Shown here one piece after another: positions 8,257 to 20,769 of a stretch of DNA of 64,000 nucleotides. Every line of letters begins with the position of its first letter. Positions within the stretch are counted from its first letter, which is position 1. Both the position numbers and the translations under genes were made by a program. This DNA is from Mycolicibacterium aurum (GTDB lineage: Bacteria; Actinomycetota; Actinomycetes; Mycobacteriales; Mycobacteriaceae). Below the pieces are notes generated by a model that saw only the letters and a list, made by a program, of their open reading frames with translations, was not told the origin of the DNA and made no database searches. The stretch is from NCBI RefSeq assembly GCF_900637195.1, contig NZ_LR134356.1:3968001-4032000 (forward strand), written 5' to 3'.

Positions 8257-9711
8257 CTACTCACTACCGTCGCCGCTTTCCCGGCGGGCCTTCCTCGCCG
8301 CCTTGCGCTCGTCGGCCGCGATCCGGTCGCTCTGCTCCAGACGCACGTCGGTGCCGCGGCCGGTCAGCGGCACGTCGACGCCGACGCCGGCGGGTGTCTG
8401 CGGCTCCCAGTCGAAGGTCATGTCGCCGATCGTCACCGCGCAACCCGGCCGTGCGCCGAGCTTCAACAGCGCGTCCTCCACGCCCAGGCGCGCCAACCGG
8501 TCGCCGAGGTAGCCGACGGCCTCGTCATTGTCGAAATTGGTCTGGGCCACCCACCGCTTGGGGCGGGTGCCGTTGACCACGAATCCACCCATGCCGTCGG
8601 CCTTGACGGTGAATCCGGTGTCATCGACGGCGACCGGCCGGATCACGGGACGGCGCGGGACCACCTCGGGTTGCGCGGCCCGATACGACTCCACCATCTC
8701 CCACAACGCAAATATCAACGGCCGCAGTCCTTCTCGGGCGACTGTTGATATCTCGAACACCGGCCAGCCGAACTTCTGCGCAATGTCATCGCGGACGAAG
8801 TCGGCGAGCTCGCGGGCATCGGGGACGTCGATCTTGTTGAGCACCACTGCGCGTGGGCGTTCAGCGAGATCGCCGAGCGTCGAATCGCCCTGCAGCGTCG
8901 GTGTGTAGGCGGCGATCTCAGCCTCGAGCGCCTCGATGTCCGAGATCGGATCACGGCCGGGGTCCATCGTCGCGCAATCGACGACGTGCACCAGCACCGC
9001 ACAGCGTTCGATATGCCGCAAGAAGTCCAGACCGAGGCCACGCCCTTCGGAGGCCCCCGGGATCAGCCCGGGAACGTCAGCGACGGTGAACGTGTGCTCC
9101 CCCGCCGAGACGACGCCGAGGTTGGGTGCCAGCGTGGTGAACGGATAGTCGGCAATCTTGGGCTTGGCTGCCGAGATGGTGGACACCAGCGACGATTTAC
9201 CCGCCGAGGGAAAGCCGACGAGGCCGACATCGGCCACCGTCTTGAGTTCCAGGGTGAGGTCCCGGATGTCACCCTGCTCACCGAGCAGCGCGAAACCGGG
9301 AGCCTTGCGCGCACGCGAGGCGAGAGCGGCGTTACCGAGACCCCCGCGACCGCCCGCGGCGGCTTCGAATCGTGTTCCGGCACCGACCAGGTCGGCCAGG
9401 ATCTGTCCACGCTCGTCGAGGACAACGGTCCCGTCGGGAACCCGCACCTCCAGATCGGCGCCTGCGGCACCGTCGCGGTTGCTGCCGGCGCCGCCCTTGC
9501 CGGACGGTGCGACCACGTGCGGATGGAAGTGGAAGTCCAGCAGGGTGTGCACCTGGGGATCGACGACGAAGACGATGCTGCCGCCACGCCCGCCGTTACC
9601 CCCGTCGGGGCCGCCGAGTGGTTTGAACTTCTCGCGATGTACCGACGCGCAGCCGTTGCCGCCGTTCCCGGCCCGCGCGTGAATGACAACGCGATCGATG
9701 AACCGGGGCAT
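8257..9711 (-). CDS. obg: GTPase Obg/CgtA
   Basis: 484 residues. N-terminal glycine-rich Obg fold (HARAGNGGNGCASVHREK ... GGPDGGNGGRGG), central G domain with P-loop GFPSAGKSSLVS, switch II DVPGLIPGA and NKID, then a C-terminal OCT domain. It binds the 50S subunit late in assembly and is essential in bacteria. It sits downstream of the L21/L27 genes and upstream of proB, a conserved order that fits coordinated ribosome assembly. Confidence 0.97.
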   Translation of the reverse strand: MPRFIDRVVIHARAGNGGNGCASVHREKFKPLGGPDGGNGGRGGSIVFVVDPQVHTLLDFHFHPHVVAPSGKGGAGSNRDGAAGADLEVRVPDGTVVLDERGQILADLVGAGTRFEAAAGGRGGLGNAALASRARKAPGFALLGEQGDIRDLTLELKTVADVGLVGFPSAGKSSLVSTISAAKPKIADYPFTTLAPNLGVVSAGEHTFTVADVPGLIPGASEGRGLGLDFLRHIERCAVLVHVVDCATMDPGRDPISDIEALEAEIAAYTPTLQGDSTLGDLAERPRAVVLNKIDVPDARELADFVRDDIAQKFGWPVFEISTVAREGLRPLIFALWEMVESYRAAQPEVVPRRPVIRPVAVDDTGFTVKADGMGGFVVNGTRPKRWVAQTNFDNDEAVGYLGDRLARLGVEDALLKLGARPGCAVTIGDMTFDWEPQTPAGVGVDVPLTGRGTDVRLEQSDRIAADERKAARKARRESGDGSE

Positions 9712-9803
9712 CGGACGTCCTTTCCATGACGAGATCTACTTTGTGCGGGCTTCGACGCTACGGCCGGCCGCGCACAACGACGATCTCGACGTTAAGGGCG
9801 ACC

Positions 9804-10070
9804 TCAGGCGTCGACGCGGGCGACCTTGACGATGTTGACGAACTTACGCCCGCGCTTGGTGCCGAACTCCACAGCGCCGGGAGCCGTGGCGAACAGCGTG
9901 TCGTCCCCACCGCGGCCGACGTTGACGCCGGGATGGAAGTGCGTGCCGCGCTGGCGGACGAGGATCTCGCCGGCCTTGACGACCTGGCCGCCGAAGCGCT
10001 TGACGCCGAGTCGCTGCGCGTTCGAGTCACGACCGTTGCGTGAGCTGGAAGCGCCCTTTTTGTGTGCCAT
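9804..10070 (-). CDS. rpmA: 50S ribosomal protein L27
   Basis: 88 residues, full length. The sequence begins MAHKKGASSSRNGRDSNAQR and contains GGQVVKAGEILVRQRGTHFHPG, diagnostic of bL27, whose N-terminus reaches the peptidyl-transferase centre. No N-terminal cleavage extension of the Firmicutes type is present. It lies 18 bp behind rplU in one operon. Confidence 0.97.
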   Translation of the reverse strand: MAHKKGASSSRNGRDSNAQRLGVKRFGGQVVKAGEILVRQRGTHFHPGVNVGRGGDDTLFATAPGAVEFGTKRGRKFVNIVKVARVDA

Positions 10071-10088
10071 GTTCTGCCGCTCCCGTCG

Positions 10089-10412
10089 TTACTTGATGCC
10101 GGTCACTTTGAGCACCGTCAACTGCTGACGGTGACCCTGCCGCTTGTGGTAGCCGGTCTTGTTCTTGAACTTGTGGATGCGGATCTTCGGGCCCTTGGTG
10201 TGCTCAAGGACCTCGCCGGTGACCGCGACCTTCTCCAACGCCGACGCATCGGTGGTCACCTTCGCGCCGTCGACCACGAGGGCGACGGGAAGCGACACGG
10301 TGCCACCGGGCTCGACGTCGAGCTTCTCCACCTTGACGATGTCACCGGCAGCGACCTTGTACTGCTTGCCACCGGTCTTGACGATCGCGTACGTGGCTGT
10401 TTCGGCTGCCAT
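10089..10412 (-). CDS. rplU: 50S ribosomal protein L21
   Basis: 107 residues from the ATG at 10412. The start is chosen because the sequence from there (MAAETATYAIVKTGGKQYKV) matches the bL21 N-terminus, while the frame's upstream extension to 10451 is basic leader sequence. The C-terminus GPKIRIHKFKNKTGYHKRQG is the rRNA-binding signature of the family. It leads the rplU-rpmA operon; 155 bp separate it from the rne stop. Confidence 0.96.
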   Translation of the reverse strand: MAAETATYAIVKTGGKQYKVAAGDIVKVEKLDVEPGGTVSLPVALVVDGAKVTTDASALEKVAVTGEVLEHTKGPKIRIHKFKNKTGYHKRQGHRQQLTVLKVTGIK

Positions 10413-10567
10413 CGTTGGTCTTCCTCTACTTCGCGTGCGGGCGCGCATCACCGGGGTGTGCGTGCGGGTCTTGGTGCGGGATCTGGTCCCGTCTCCGGCC
10501 AGCGTGGGCAGGCCCCTGGAGACAACTGGTCAAGGGTACGTGACCAGCGGGTAGAGGGTCAAACCGC

Positions 10568-13546
10568 TCAGTCACCACTTGGCGGACCAGCGGGCCGCGC
10601 TGCCGCGCGCCTCCGCTGACGGCCTGCCGGGACGGCGACGGGCTCGTCCTCGTCATCCTCATCGTCATCGTCATCATCGTCGTCGTCGTCGAGATCGCCG
10701 TCCTCGTCGTCGTCCTCGTCATCCTCATCGTCGAGGTCATCGATGTCGTCGTCCTCGTCGTCGTCGTCCTCGTCGTCGAGATCGATCTCGCCTGCCTCGT
10801 CCTCGTCGTCCGAGTCGTCCTCGTCGGCGTCGTCGGCGTCGTCCTCGTCGGCGTCGTCGCCGAACTCGTCGTCGAGTTCGCCGGTCACCGCGGGTGTGGC
10901 GTCGGTATCGAGCTCGCCGACCTCTTCGGGCGCCTGCGTCGCGTCGAAGTCGTCGTCGGATTCCTCGTCGCCCTCGGGCTTGCCGTTGGCCGCGGCCATC
11001 GCCTTGAACATCGGATGCTCACCCGGCAGGTGCGCGGGGACCTTGGCCACCTGGACTTCCGGCTCGGCTTTCGCGGCACCACGCTTGCCGCGCTTGCTGC
11101 GTCGCCCGGTGCCCGGTTCTGCGGCCTTGCGGCCGGCGCTCGCCATGGCCGACGCGGTGTCCACGGGATCGCCGTGGAGCATGATGCCGCGACCCTGGCA
11201 GTGCGTGCAGGTGGTGGAGAACGCCTCGATCAGGCCGGTACCCAGCTTCTTGCGAGTCAGCTGGACCAACCCGAGCGAGGTCACCTCCGACACCTGGTGT
11301 CGTGTGCGGTCCCGGCCCAGCGCTTCGGTCAGCCGGCGCAGCACCAGATCCCTGTTGGATTCCAGCACCATGTCGATGAAGTCGATGACCACGATGCCGC
11401 CGATGTCGCGCAGCCGCAGTTGGCGCACCGTCTCCTCGGCAGCCTCCAGGTTGTTGCGCGTGACCGTCTGCTCGAGATTGCCGCCGGAACCGGTGAACTT
11501 GCCAGTGTTGACGTCGACGACGGTCATGGCCTCGGTGCGGTCGATCACGAGCGTGCCGCCGGACGGCAGATACACCTTGCGATCCATCGCCTTGGTGAGC
11601 TGTTCGTCGATCCGGTGCACGGCGAAGACGTCGGGCGCCTCCGAACCGGCCGGCTCGTACTTCGTCATCCGGGGAAGCAACTCGGGCGCGACGGACGTCA
11701 CGTAGTCGTTGATGGTCTGCCATGCGTCGTCGCCCGACACGATGAGGCCGGAGAAGTCCTCGTTGAAGAGGTCGCGGATCACCTTGACCAGCACGTCGGG
11801 CTCTTCGTAGAGCGCCACCGCGGCGCCGGCCTTCTTCTCGCTGATCCCGGCGGCCTTGGCCTCGATCTCCGTCCAGCGCTTCTGCAGCCGCTCGACATCG
11901 GTGCGGATGTCGTCTTCCTTGACGCCCTCGGACGCCGTGCGGATGATCACGCCCGCATCGGCGGGGACCACCTCACGCAGAATCTCTTTGAGCCGCTGCC
12001 GCTCGGTGTCGGGCAGCTTGCGGCTGATGCCGGTCGAGGATGCCCCCGGCACGTACACCAGGTAACGGCCCGCCAGCGAGACCTGCGTGGTCAGCCGTGC
12101 ACCCTTGTGTCCTACCGGATCCTTGCTGACCTGCACGACGACGTAGTCGCCCGGTTTGAGCGCCTGCTCGATCTTGCGCTGCGCGCCGCCGAGGCCCGCA
12201 GCCTCCCAGTTGACCTCGCCGGCGTACAGCACGCCGTTGCGACCGCGGCCGATGTCGACGAAGGCCGCCTCCATCGACGGCAGCACGTTCTGCACGATGC
12301 CCAGGTAGATGTTGCCGACCAGGGACGCCGAAGCCGCCGACGTCACGAAGTGTTCGACGACGACGCCGTCCTCCATGACCGCGATCTGGGTGTATCGGGA
12401 GCCTTCGTGCGGCGGCTCGCTGCGCACCTTGTCGCGGACGACCATGACGCGTTCGACAGCCTCGCGTCGGGCCAGGAACTCGGCTTCGCTGAGGATGGGT
12501 GGGCGGCGCCGGCCCGCGTCGCGGCCGTCCCGGCGCCGCTGCCGCTTGGCCTCCAGTCGCGTCGAACCGCTGATGCCCTGGATCTCGTCCCGGTCGGACT
12601 TGTCGGACCGGTCGCCCCGGCCGGACTTCCTGGGCTCCCGCTCGTGGACCACGGTGTTGGGCGGATCGTCCGGGGTGGATCCGTTGTCGGAGTCGTCGCC
12701 CGAGCCGGACTTGCGGCGACGGCGACGGCGCCGACGGCGGCTGCCTGCGTCGCCGCCCGAGCCGTCGTCATCGCCGTTGTCGTCGTCGGAGTCATCGGAC
12801 TCGTCGCCGCTGTCGGACTTCTCACCGTCGGACTCGTCGGCGTCGGAGTCGGTGGCCGGCTCGTCGCCGTTCTGTTCGCCGCGGCCGCGGCCACGGCCCC
12901 GGCGTCCCCGCCGGCGGCGTTTCGCGGTGGGACGGCCCGACTGGTCGTCATCGGAGTCGGAATCCGAATCATCGTCGTCGTCGGAATCGTCATCGTCGCT
13001 GTCGTCGGCGTCCCGGGCGACGTCGTCGAACCGGACGGGCTGCGGCGCGACGAAAAGCGGCAGGTAGTCGGCGGGCTCGACGGCCGGCCGCGAGGCCGGC
13101 GTCTCCAGGATCAACCGGGACTCCGGCTCGTCCTCGGCCGGCGCGTCGGCGGCCGGTTCGGGAACCTCGGCGGCCGGTTCGGGAACCTCGGCGACCGGCT
13201 CGGGAACCTCGGCAACCGGCTCGGGTGCGGCGGCCGGTGCTACGTCCGGCTGGGGATCGTCGGGCTGAGCAGCCTCCGCGGCGGGCTCGGGCTCGGCGAG
13301 CGCCTGGCGCACGCGGTCGGCCTCGTCAGGGCCCACCGTCGAGTGCGCGCTGCGCGAGCGACCGTCCACCTCCCGGAGGGCGTCGATGATCCGCTTGCTG
13401 GTGGTGCCCAGCACCCGGGCCAGCGAGTGAACCCTCAGCTTCTCGGGCGGTGGCGCATCCTTGGCCTCAGCAGAGGAGTCAGCGGCGAGCCGTGGCTCCT
13501 CCGTGAAGTCCTGGGTTGACGCTTCAAAATTGTCATTGTCGGCCAC
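10568..13546 (-). CDS. rne: Ribonuclease E/G
   Basis: 992 residues from a GTG start preceded by a strong GAGGAG site. The catalytic core is central: an S1 RNA-binding domain (GNIYLGIVQNVLPSMEAAFVDIG), then the DNase I-like domain with the magnesium motif DVNTGKFTG and downstream DFIDM, and the Zn-link TTCTHCQGRG. Both flanks are long, disordered and highly charged: an N-terminal arm with EVPEP repeats and Asp/Ser- and Arg-rich runs, and a C-terminal Asp/Glu tract of about 100 residues. In mycobacteria RNase E is essential for rRNA and mRNA processing, and such arms scaffold degradosome partners. Confidence 0.96.
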   Translation of the reverse strand: MADNDNFEASTQDFTEEPRLAADSSAEAKDAPPPEKLRVHSLARVLGTTSKRIIDALREVDGRSRSAHSTVGPDEADRVRQALAEPEPAAEAAQPDDPQPDVAPAAAPEPVAEVPEPVAEVPEPAAEVPEPAADAPAEDEPESRLILETPASRPAVEPADYLPLFVAPQPVRFDDVARDADDSDDDDSDDDDDSDSDSDDDQSGRPTAKRRRRGRRGRGRGRGEQNGDEPATDSDADESDGEKSDSGDESDDSDDDNGDDDGSGGDAGSRRRRRRRRRKSGSGDDSDNGSTPDDPPNTVVHEREPRKSGRGDRSDKSDRDEIQGISGSTRLEAKRQRRRDGRDAGRRRPPILSEAEFLARREAVERVMVVRDKVRSEPPHEGSRYTQIAVMEDGVVVEHFVTSAASASLVGNIYLGIVQNVLPSMEAAFVDIGRGRNGVLYAGEVNWEAAGLGGAQRKIEQALKPGDYVVVQVSKDPVGHKGARLTTQVSLAGRYLVYVPGASSTGISRKLPDTERQRLKEILREVVPADAGVIIRTASEGVKEDDIRTDVERLQKRWTEIEAKAAGISEKKAGAAVALYEEPDVLVKVIRDLFNEDFSGLIVSGDDAWQTINDYVTSVAPELLPRMTKYEPAGSEAPDVFAVHRIDEQLTKAMDRKVYLPSGGTLVIDRTEAMTVVDVNTGKFTGSGGNLEQTVTRNNLEAAEETVRQLRLRDIGGIVVIDFIDMVLESNRDLVLRRLTEALGRDRTRHQVSEVTSLGLVQLTRKKLGTGLIEAFSTTCTHCQGRGIMLHGDPVDTASAMASAGRKAAEPGTGRRSKRGKRGAAKAEPEVQVAKVPAHLPGEHPMFKAMAAANGKPEGDEESDDDFDATQAPEEVGELDTDATPAVTGELDDEFGDDADEDDADDADEDDSDDEDEAGEIDLDDEDDDDEDDDIDDLDDEDDEDDDEDGDLDDDDDDDDDDEDDEDEPVAVPAGRQRRRAAARPAGPPSGD
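13148..13225. repeat. 21-bp tandem repeat inside rne
   Basis: Three 21-bp copies plus a partial fourth (plus-strand unit begins GGCGGCCGGTTCGGGAACCT), the first two identical and later ones differing at one to three positions. On the coding strand it specifies the seven-residue repeat EVPEPAA/EVPEPVA in the N-terminal arm of RNase E. Copy number is likely to vary between strains. Confidence 0.85.
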
Positions 13547-13854
13547 AAACTCTCCTCAAGCCCCCGGGCGCGTCATTTGCTGACGCGGCCACGCGAGGGC
13601 TTCCGATTCTTCGTCCGGGCTGACTACTCCCGGACCTTGTTTGGTCTTGCTCCGAGTGATCCCGAAGGAACGGTCTCGGTGCCGGTCTGAATGATGGCTG
13701 GACTGTCTGCGCCGCACCGCTGTAGCGATGGTCGCGATGTCGAAGTCTTCATTCGGGTGACCGACCCGGGTTGTAAGGCGGGTCACCCTCGACCATTATC
13801 CCACACGTTCCGGGGTGGAACGCCAAGGCCGGGTTAGCTCGGGCGAGGCGGCCT
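13547..13854 (-). promoter_or_regulatory. ndk-rne intergenic region with rne promoter and long 5' leader
   Basis: 308 bp without a convincing gene. On the minus strand a good -10 hexamer GATAAT (13795-13800, within TGGGATAAT, an extended -10 context) lies about 250 bp before the rne start, implying a leader of roughly 240 nt. Leaders of this kind allow RNase E to control its own mRNA in other bacteria. I see no clear -35 box and no intrinsic terminator for ndk here. Confidence 0.55.
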
Positions 13855-14265
13855 CTATCGGCCGGGGAACCAGAGGTCGATCTCGCGGACGGCCGAGTCC
13901 GGCGAATCGGAGCCGTGCACGAGGTTGAACTGGGTCTCCAACCCCAGGTCACCCCGGATGGTGCCGGGTGTGGCCTTCTCCACGGGATCGGTGCCTCCGG
14001 CCAGTTGCCGGAACGCCGCGACGGCCCGCGGCCCCTCCAGGATCGCCGCAACAACGGGACCTGAGGTGATGAATTCCAGCAGCGACGGGAAGAACGGCTT
14101 GCCCTCGTGCTCGGCGTAATGCGCCCGGGCCAGCTCGTCGCTGACGTCCTTGAGCTCAAGGGCCGCGACAGTCAGACCTTTGGCTTCGATTCGGCTGATG
14201 ATCTCTCCGATGAGTCGGCGCTGCACACCGTCGGGCTTGATCAGGACGAGAGTTCGCTCAGTCAC
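13855..14265 (-). CDS. ndk: Nucleoside diphosphate kinase
   Basis: 136 residues, the usual length. Contains the active-site segment NLVHGSDSPDSAVREIDLWF with the phosphorylated His, and the N-terminal TLVLIKPDGVQRRLIGEII. It transfers gamma-phosphates between nucleoside triphosphates and diphosphates. Follows the DUF4233 gene by 10 bp in the folC-DUF4233-ndk group. Confidence 0.98.
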   Translation of the reverse strand: MTERTLVLIKPDGVQRRLIGEIISRIEAKGLTVAALELKDVSDELARAHYAEHEGKPFFPSLLEFITSGPVVAAILEGPRAVAAFRQLAGGTDPVEKATPGTIRGDLGLETQFNLVHGSDSPDSAVREIDLWFPGR

Positions 14266-14275
14266 GGGTCACAGA

Positions 14276-14692
14276 CTAGTCGGACGTGGGCTGCTGGCCC
14301 GGAAGGAGCCCTCGCTTCTGCCGACGAAGCACCTCGGCGCGCAGGTAGGCGATGAGCAGCCACACCACCACGAAGAGCAGACCGATGAAGCCGATGCCGG
14401 GATAGATGAACCAGCCGCCGACCAGTAGTACCTGCACGCCCAGGTTGGCCCAGATCGCCCATGACCTGCCCTGGACGCCGGCCATCAGCACCAGGATCAC
14501 CGCGACGCCGATGACGTAGGCCATGGACCCCGCCGTCAGCCCGGGACCGACAGCGCCCACCACCGGAAGCGCGAGCAGCACGACGATGGCTTCCAGGATC
14601 AGGGTGCCGGCCATCACCCCCCGGAAACTCTTCCAGGGATCCGGCGGCGCGGGAGCGGGCTCGCCGGGTACGGGATCCGACGGCCCGCTCAC
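14276..14692 (-). CDS. DUF4233-family membrane protein
   Basis: 138 residues with about four predicted transmembrane helices after a Pro-rich N-terminus (FRGVMAGTLILEAIVVLLALPVVG; MAYVIGVAVILVLMAGVQG; ANLGVQVLLVGGWFIYPGIGFIGLLFVVVWLLIAYLRAEVLRRQ). It matches the position and type of the M. tuberculosis Rv2446c protein. The GTG start overlaps the folC stop by 4 bp (GTGA), so it is translationally coupled. The function is unknown. Confidence 0.85.
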   Translation of the reverse strand: MSGPSDPVPGEPAPAPPDPWKSFRGVMAGTLILEAIVVLLALPVVGAVGPGLTAGSMAYVIGVAVILVLMAGVQGRSWAIWANLGVQVLLVGGWFIYPGIGFIGLLFVVVWLLIAYLRAEVLRRQKRGLLPGQQPTSD

Positions 14693-16115
14693 GCGGGGTC
14701 CTTCCCGAACAGCGTCCGCGCGGCGCCCGCGGTGACCACCGAACCGGTGATGACGATGCCCGCTCCGCTCAGCCCCCCGGCGTCGCCGTCGTTTCCGGAG
14801 TCCTCGACCACCGCAGTCGCGGTCTCGATGGCATCGGCCAGGGTGGCGGCGGTGATGACACGTTCCGGACCGAAGATCTCTTCGGCCTTGACGGCCAGCG
14901 CCTCCACCTCGAGCGCCCGCGGTGACCCGTTGTGCGTGACCACGATCTGATCCAGCACGGTGTCGAGCGCCGCGAGGATGCCGTCGACGTCCTTGTCGCT
15001 CATCACCGACACGACGCCGACGAGATACCGGAAGTCGAACTCGTCGCGCAGGGCCTCCGCCAATGCCGCGGCCCCTGCCGGGTTGTGTGCCGCGTCGATG
15101 AACACCGTTGGCGCATTGCGCAATCGCTCCAGCCGGCCCGGTGACGTCACCTCGGCAAAGCCCGCGCGGACGGCATCGATGTCCAGTTGTCGCTGGGCGC
15201 CGGCACCGAAGAACGCCTCGACGGCCGCCAGCGCCACGACCGCGTTGTGCGCCTGATGTTCGCCGTGTAGCGGCAGGAAGATCTCCGGATACAGCCCGCC
15301 GAGACCCTGCAATTGCAGCAGCTGGCCGCCGACTGCCACCTGACGGCCGACGACGGCGAACTCCGAGTCCTCCCGGGCGACCGCGGCGTCGGAGCGCACC
15401 GCCTGTGCGAGTAGCACTTCCATCGCCTCGGGTACCTGACGGGCAAGCACGGCGACGGTGTCGGTGGGGACCAGATCGTCGGCCTGTCTGGTGATGATCC
15501 CGGCCTTCTCGCCGGCGATCTCGGCGATCGTGTCACCGAGGTAGTCGGCGTGGTCGATACCGATCGGCGTGATCACCGCGACCGGCGCGTTGACGACGTT
15601 GGTGGCGTCCCATCGGCCGCCCAGCCCGACTTCGACCACCGCTACGTCGATCGGCGCGTCGGCGAACGCGGCGAACGCCATTGCCGTGACGACCTCGAAC
15701 TTGCTCATCTTCGGGCCGCCGGCAGCCTCTGATTGCTGGTCGACGAGCTCGACGAAGGGTTCGATCTCGCGGTAGGTGTTCACGTAGGTCGCTGGGCTGA
15801 CCGGCTTTCCGTCGATGGCGATGCGCTCCACCGCCGACTGCAGGTGTGGGCTGGTGGTGCGGCCGGTGCGCCGGTGCAGCGCGGTCAGCAATGAGTCGAC
15901 CATCCTGGCCACCGAGGTCTTGCCGTTGGTCCCGCCGATGTGAATCGAGGGGTAGCCGAGCTGAGGCGAGCCGAGAAGCTCCAGAAGTGCCGAGATCCGG
16001 GCGGTGCTCGGCTCGATATTGGTCTCGGGCCAGCGCTGGTCCAGCAGGTGCTCGACCTGCAGGAGTGCCGCGACCTCGTCGGGGGTGGGCTCGGGCGTCG
16101 GCATTGTCGGTTCGG

Positions 16116-16119
<4 letters not shown>
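14689..16119 (-). CDS. folC: Folylpolyglutamate synthase / dihydrofolate synthase
   Basis: 476 residues from the ATG at 16119; the frame continues upstream to 16911 but that part is a shadow of valS. Mur-ligase fold with P-loop SIHIGGTNGKTSVARM, the VVEVGLGGRWDATNVV segment and GIDHADYLGDTIAEIAGEKAGII. It adds glutamate to folates and makes dihydrofolate from dihydropteroate. The ATG overlaps the valS stop by 4 bp (ATGA), and its stop overlaps the next gene, so the valS-folC-DUF4233 genes form a coupled unit. Confidence 0.96.
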
Positions 16120-18800
<2,681 letters not shown>

Positions 18801-18854
18801 CGCGCCATTCTAGGAAGGCTCCGGGAACTACTGCGTCCGGCCTGGTGGCCCGCG

Positions 18855-19445
18855 CTACTTCCGTCCGCCCAGCAACCCACCCAGGATGTCACCGAGGCCG
18901 CCGGCCTTGTCGCCGCCCAGCACACTGCCGAGGATGCTGCCGAGCGGGTTGTCCGCGGCACTTCCACCACGGCCGCCGCCCAGCATGCCGCCGAGGATGT
19001 CGCCGAGGCCACCTCCCCCGGACTGCCCGGGCGCCGCCTGGCCGCCGGTGAGTTTCCTGCCGATGTAGGCGAGCACGATCGGGGCCAGGATCGGCAACAG
19101 CTTGTTGATCAGCTCGCTGTTGCCGGCACCGCCGCTGGACAGCGCGGAGGCCACCTGAGCGGTGTCGTTGCCGCCGAAGATCTTCGCGACGGCCTTGGAC
19201 CCGTCGGACTCGTCGACCTGGTCGACGCTGACACCGCCGTCGAGCAGCCCGCTGGCGGCGTGGTTGTTGGCCGCGGAGGCGATGTTCGACGCCGTACCGG
19301 GGTCCTGTGCGTTGTGTTGCAGGCCCCCGACGAGCACCGGCAGCAGCGTTTTGACGGCGCTGCTCACCTCGCCCTCGTCGACGCCGAGCCTGGTCGCGAT
19401 CTGCCCGGTGGGAATCTCGCGAAAGAGTTCATCGAGGTCAGCCAT
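18855..19445 (-). CDS. DUF937 domain protein
   Basis: 196 residues. The DUF937 region covers the first 130 residues (IATRLGVDEGEVSSAVKTLLPVLVGGLQHNA ... NSELINKLLPILAPIVLAYIGRKL). The C-terminal 60 residues are Gly/Leu repeats of the pattern GLGDILGGLLGG. YidB-like DUF937 proteins are soluble or envelope-associated and have no settled function. It lies between valS and the enoyl-reductase gene, all on the minus strand. Confidence 0.8.
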   Translation of the reverse strand: MADLDELFREIPTGQIATRLGVDEGEVSSAVKTLLPVLVGGLQHNAQDPGTASNIASAANNHAASGLLDGGVSVDQVDESDGSKAVAKIFGGNDTAQVASALSSGGAGNSELINKLLPILAPIVLAYIGRKLTGGQAAPGQSGGGGLGDILGGMLGGGRGGSAADNPLGSILGSVLGGDKAGGLGDILGGLLGGRK

Positions 19446-19489
19446 GAATCGACAGTAAGCCTGCGCGACATACCCCGGGCCCGGTTCGG

Positions 19490-20758
19490 TCAGTTCAGCC
19501 GTGACACATCCAGCGCAACCCCGGCGGCGGGGAAACGGGCCAGCAGCGCATCGCCCATCGCCGCGGCCGGCGTCAGGATTCCGCGCAGGTCAGAGAGCTT
19601 GTCGCGGTCCAGCGCGAGTGCAAGGCCGCTCTCGCCGAGCAGGACCGAGGTCGCCTTGTAGCCGGGGTCGCCCTGCTGCGACATCCTGGCCAGGTAGCGG
19701 GTGCCGTCCGACGTCTTGGTGTAGGTCTCTACCGTGTAGTGGCCGCGTTCCCGGGACTGCTCGCTGGGCCCGGTGCCCGGCTTGGGCAGGACCCGCTCCA
19801 GTGCGGCGCGGGGCACCCGGTTGATGTAGCGGCTGCCGAGTTCCATCGTCGCGACGTTGCCCACCGTCGCCATGGCCGCGATGAGGGGTGCGCCGACGGA
19901 ACGGCCGAGACTCATCTGCTCTGCATACTCGAAACGCTTGCCGTAGGCGTATTCCAGCAGTGCGTTGGTGCGCCTCACGATGCGGGTGTTGGGGATGGCC
20001 ATCGGAAACGCGCCGACCCAGTAGCCGTTCAGTTCGGGGGCGATGTCGCGGCCGCGCCGCCACCGCGCGTCGGGCTGGGCGCCGAGTTCGGGTTCGGCGA
20101 CGCGGTCGGGGCTCAGCGTGTACGGATCGTTGATCAGCTGGCGGCCCTCGGGATCGGTGGAGGCCTCCCGTGCCAGTTCCACCATCGACGCGATGGTGCC
20201 GCCCGACGCCCCTCCGGCGAAGGTGCGTACCACGAAGTTGGTGTCGCCGAGCTGCCCGGCGCCGTCCCGCTCGGCCTGTCGGAACAGGGCGAAGACGCTG
20301 AGATCAGAAGGGATGGAGTCGAATCCGCAGGCATGCACGATGCGGGCGCCTGTGTCGACGGCCTGCTTGTGGTAGAGGTCGATGGCCTTGCGGACGAAGA
20401 GCGTCTCACCGGTCAGGTCGGCGTAGTCGGTACCCGCCGCCGCACACGCAGCCACCAGCGGGAGGCCGTAGCGCAGGTACGGGCCGACCGTCGTGACGAC
20501 GACGCGGGTGCGCGCCGCCAGCGCGTTGATGGTCGACGGTTGCGACGCGTCGGCGACGATCAATGGCCAGTCCTGTGCCGCCTCCGGCAACGACTCGCGC
20601 ACCGCCAACAGCCGATCGGTGGAGCGGCCGGCCAGCGCGATCCGCGCGCCGGAGCCCGCCACGGCCAGGTACTGGGCGGTCAGTTTCCCGACGAACCCGC
20701 TGGCGCCGTAGAGGACGATGTCGTACTCCCGGTCGTGTGCTCCCACATCTGCGCTCAT
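19490..20758 (-). CDS. Saccharopine dehydrogenase-like / trans-acting enoyl reductase family protein
   Basis: 422 residues from the ATG at 20758, matching the position and length of M. tuberculosis Rv2449c. An N-terminal Rossmann motif LYGASGFVGKLTAQYLA binds NAD(P), followed by TTVGPYLRYGLPLVAACAAAGTDYADLTGE, typical of this family, which includes the trans-acting enoyl reductase Rv2953 of phthiocerol/phenolphthiocerol lipid synthesis. Whether this paralogue reduces a polyketide intermediate is not known. The frame extends to 21103, but that part is antisense-like shadow of the peptidase gene. Confidence 0.88.
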   Translation of the reverse strand: MSADVGAHDREYDIVLYGASGFVGKLTAQYLAVAGSGARIALAGRSTDRLLAVRESLPEAAQDWPLIVADASQPSTINALAARTRVVVTTVGPYLRYGLPLVAACAAAGTDYADLTGETLFVRKAIDLYHKQAVDTGARIVHACGFDSIPSDLSVFALFRQAERDGAGQLGDTNFVVRTFAGGASGGTIASMVELAREASTDPEGRQLINDPYTLSPDRVAEPELGAQPDARWRRGRDIAPELNGYWVGAFPMAIPNTRIVRRTNALLEYAYGKRFEYAEQMSLGRSVGAPLIAAMATVGNVATMELGSRYINRVPRAALERVLPKPGTGPSEQSRERGHYTVETYTKTSDGTRYLARMSQQGDPGYKATSVLLGESGLALALDRDKLSDLRGILTPAAAMGDALLARFPAAGVALDVSRLN

Positions 20759-20769
20759 GTTCGCCGACG

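Noticed and set aside
11015..13519. Open frame of 834 codons on the plus strand opposite rne
   Set aside because: It is the antisense shadow of rne, produced by GC-rich codon bias; its composition is repetitive and matches no family.
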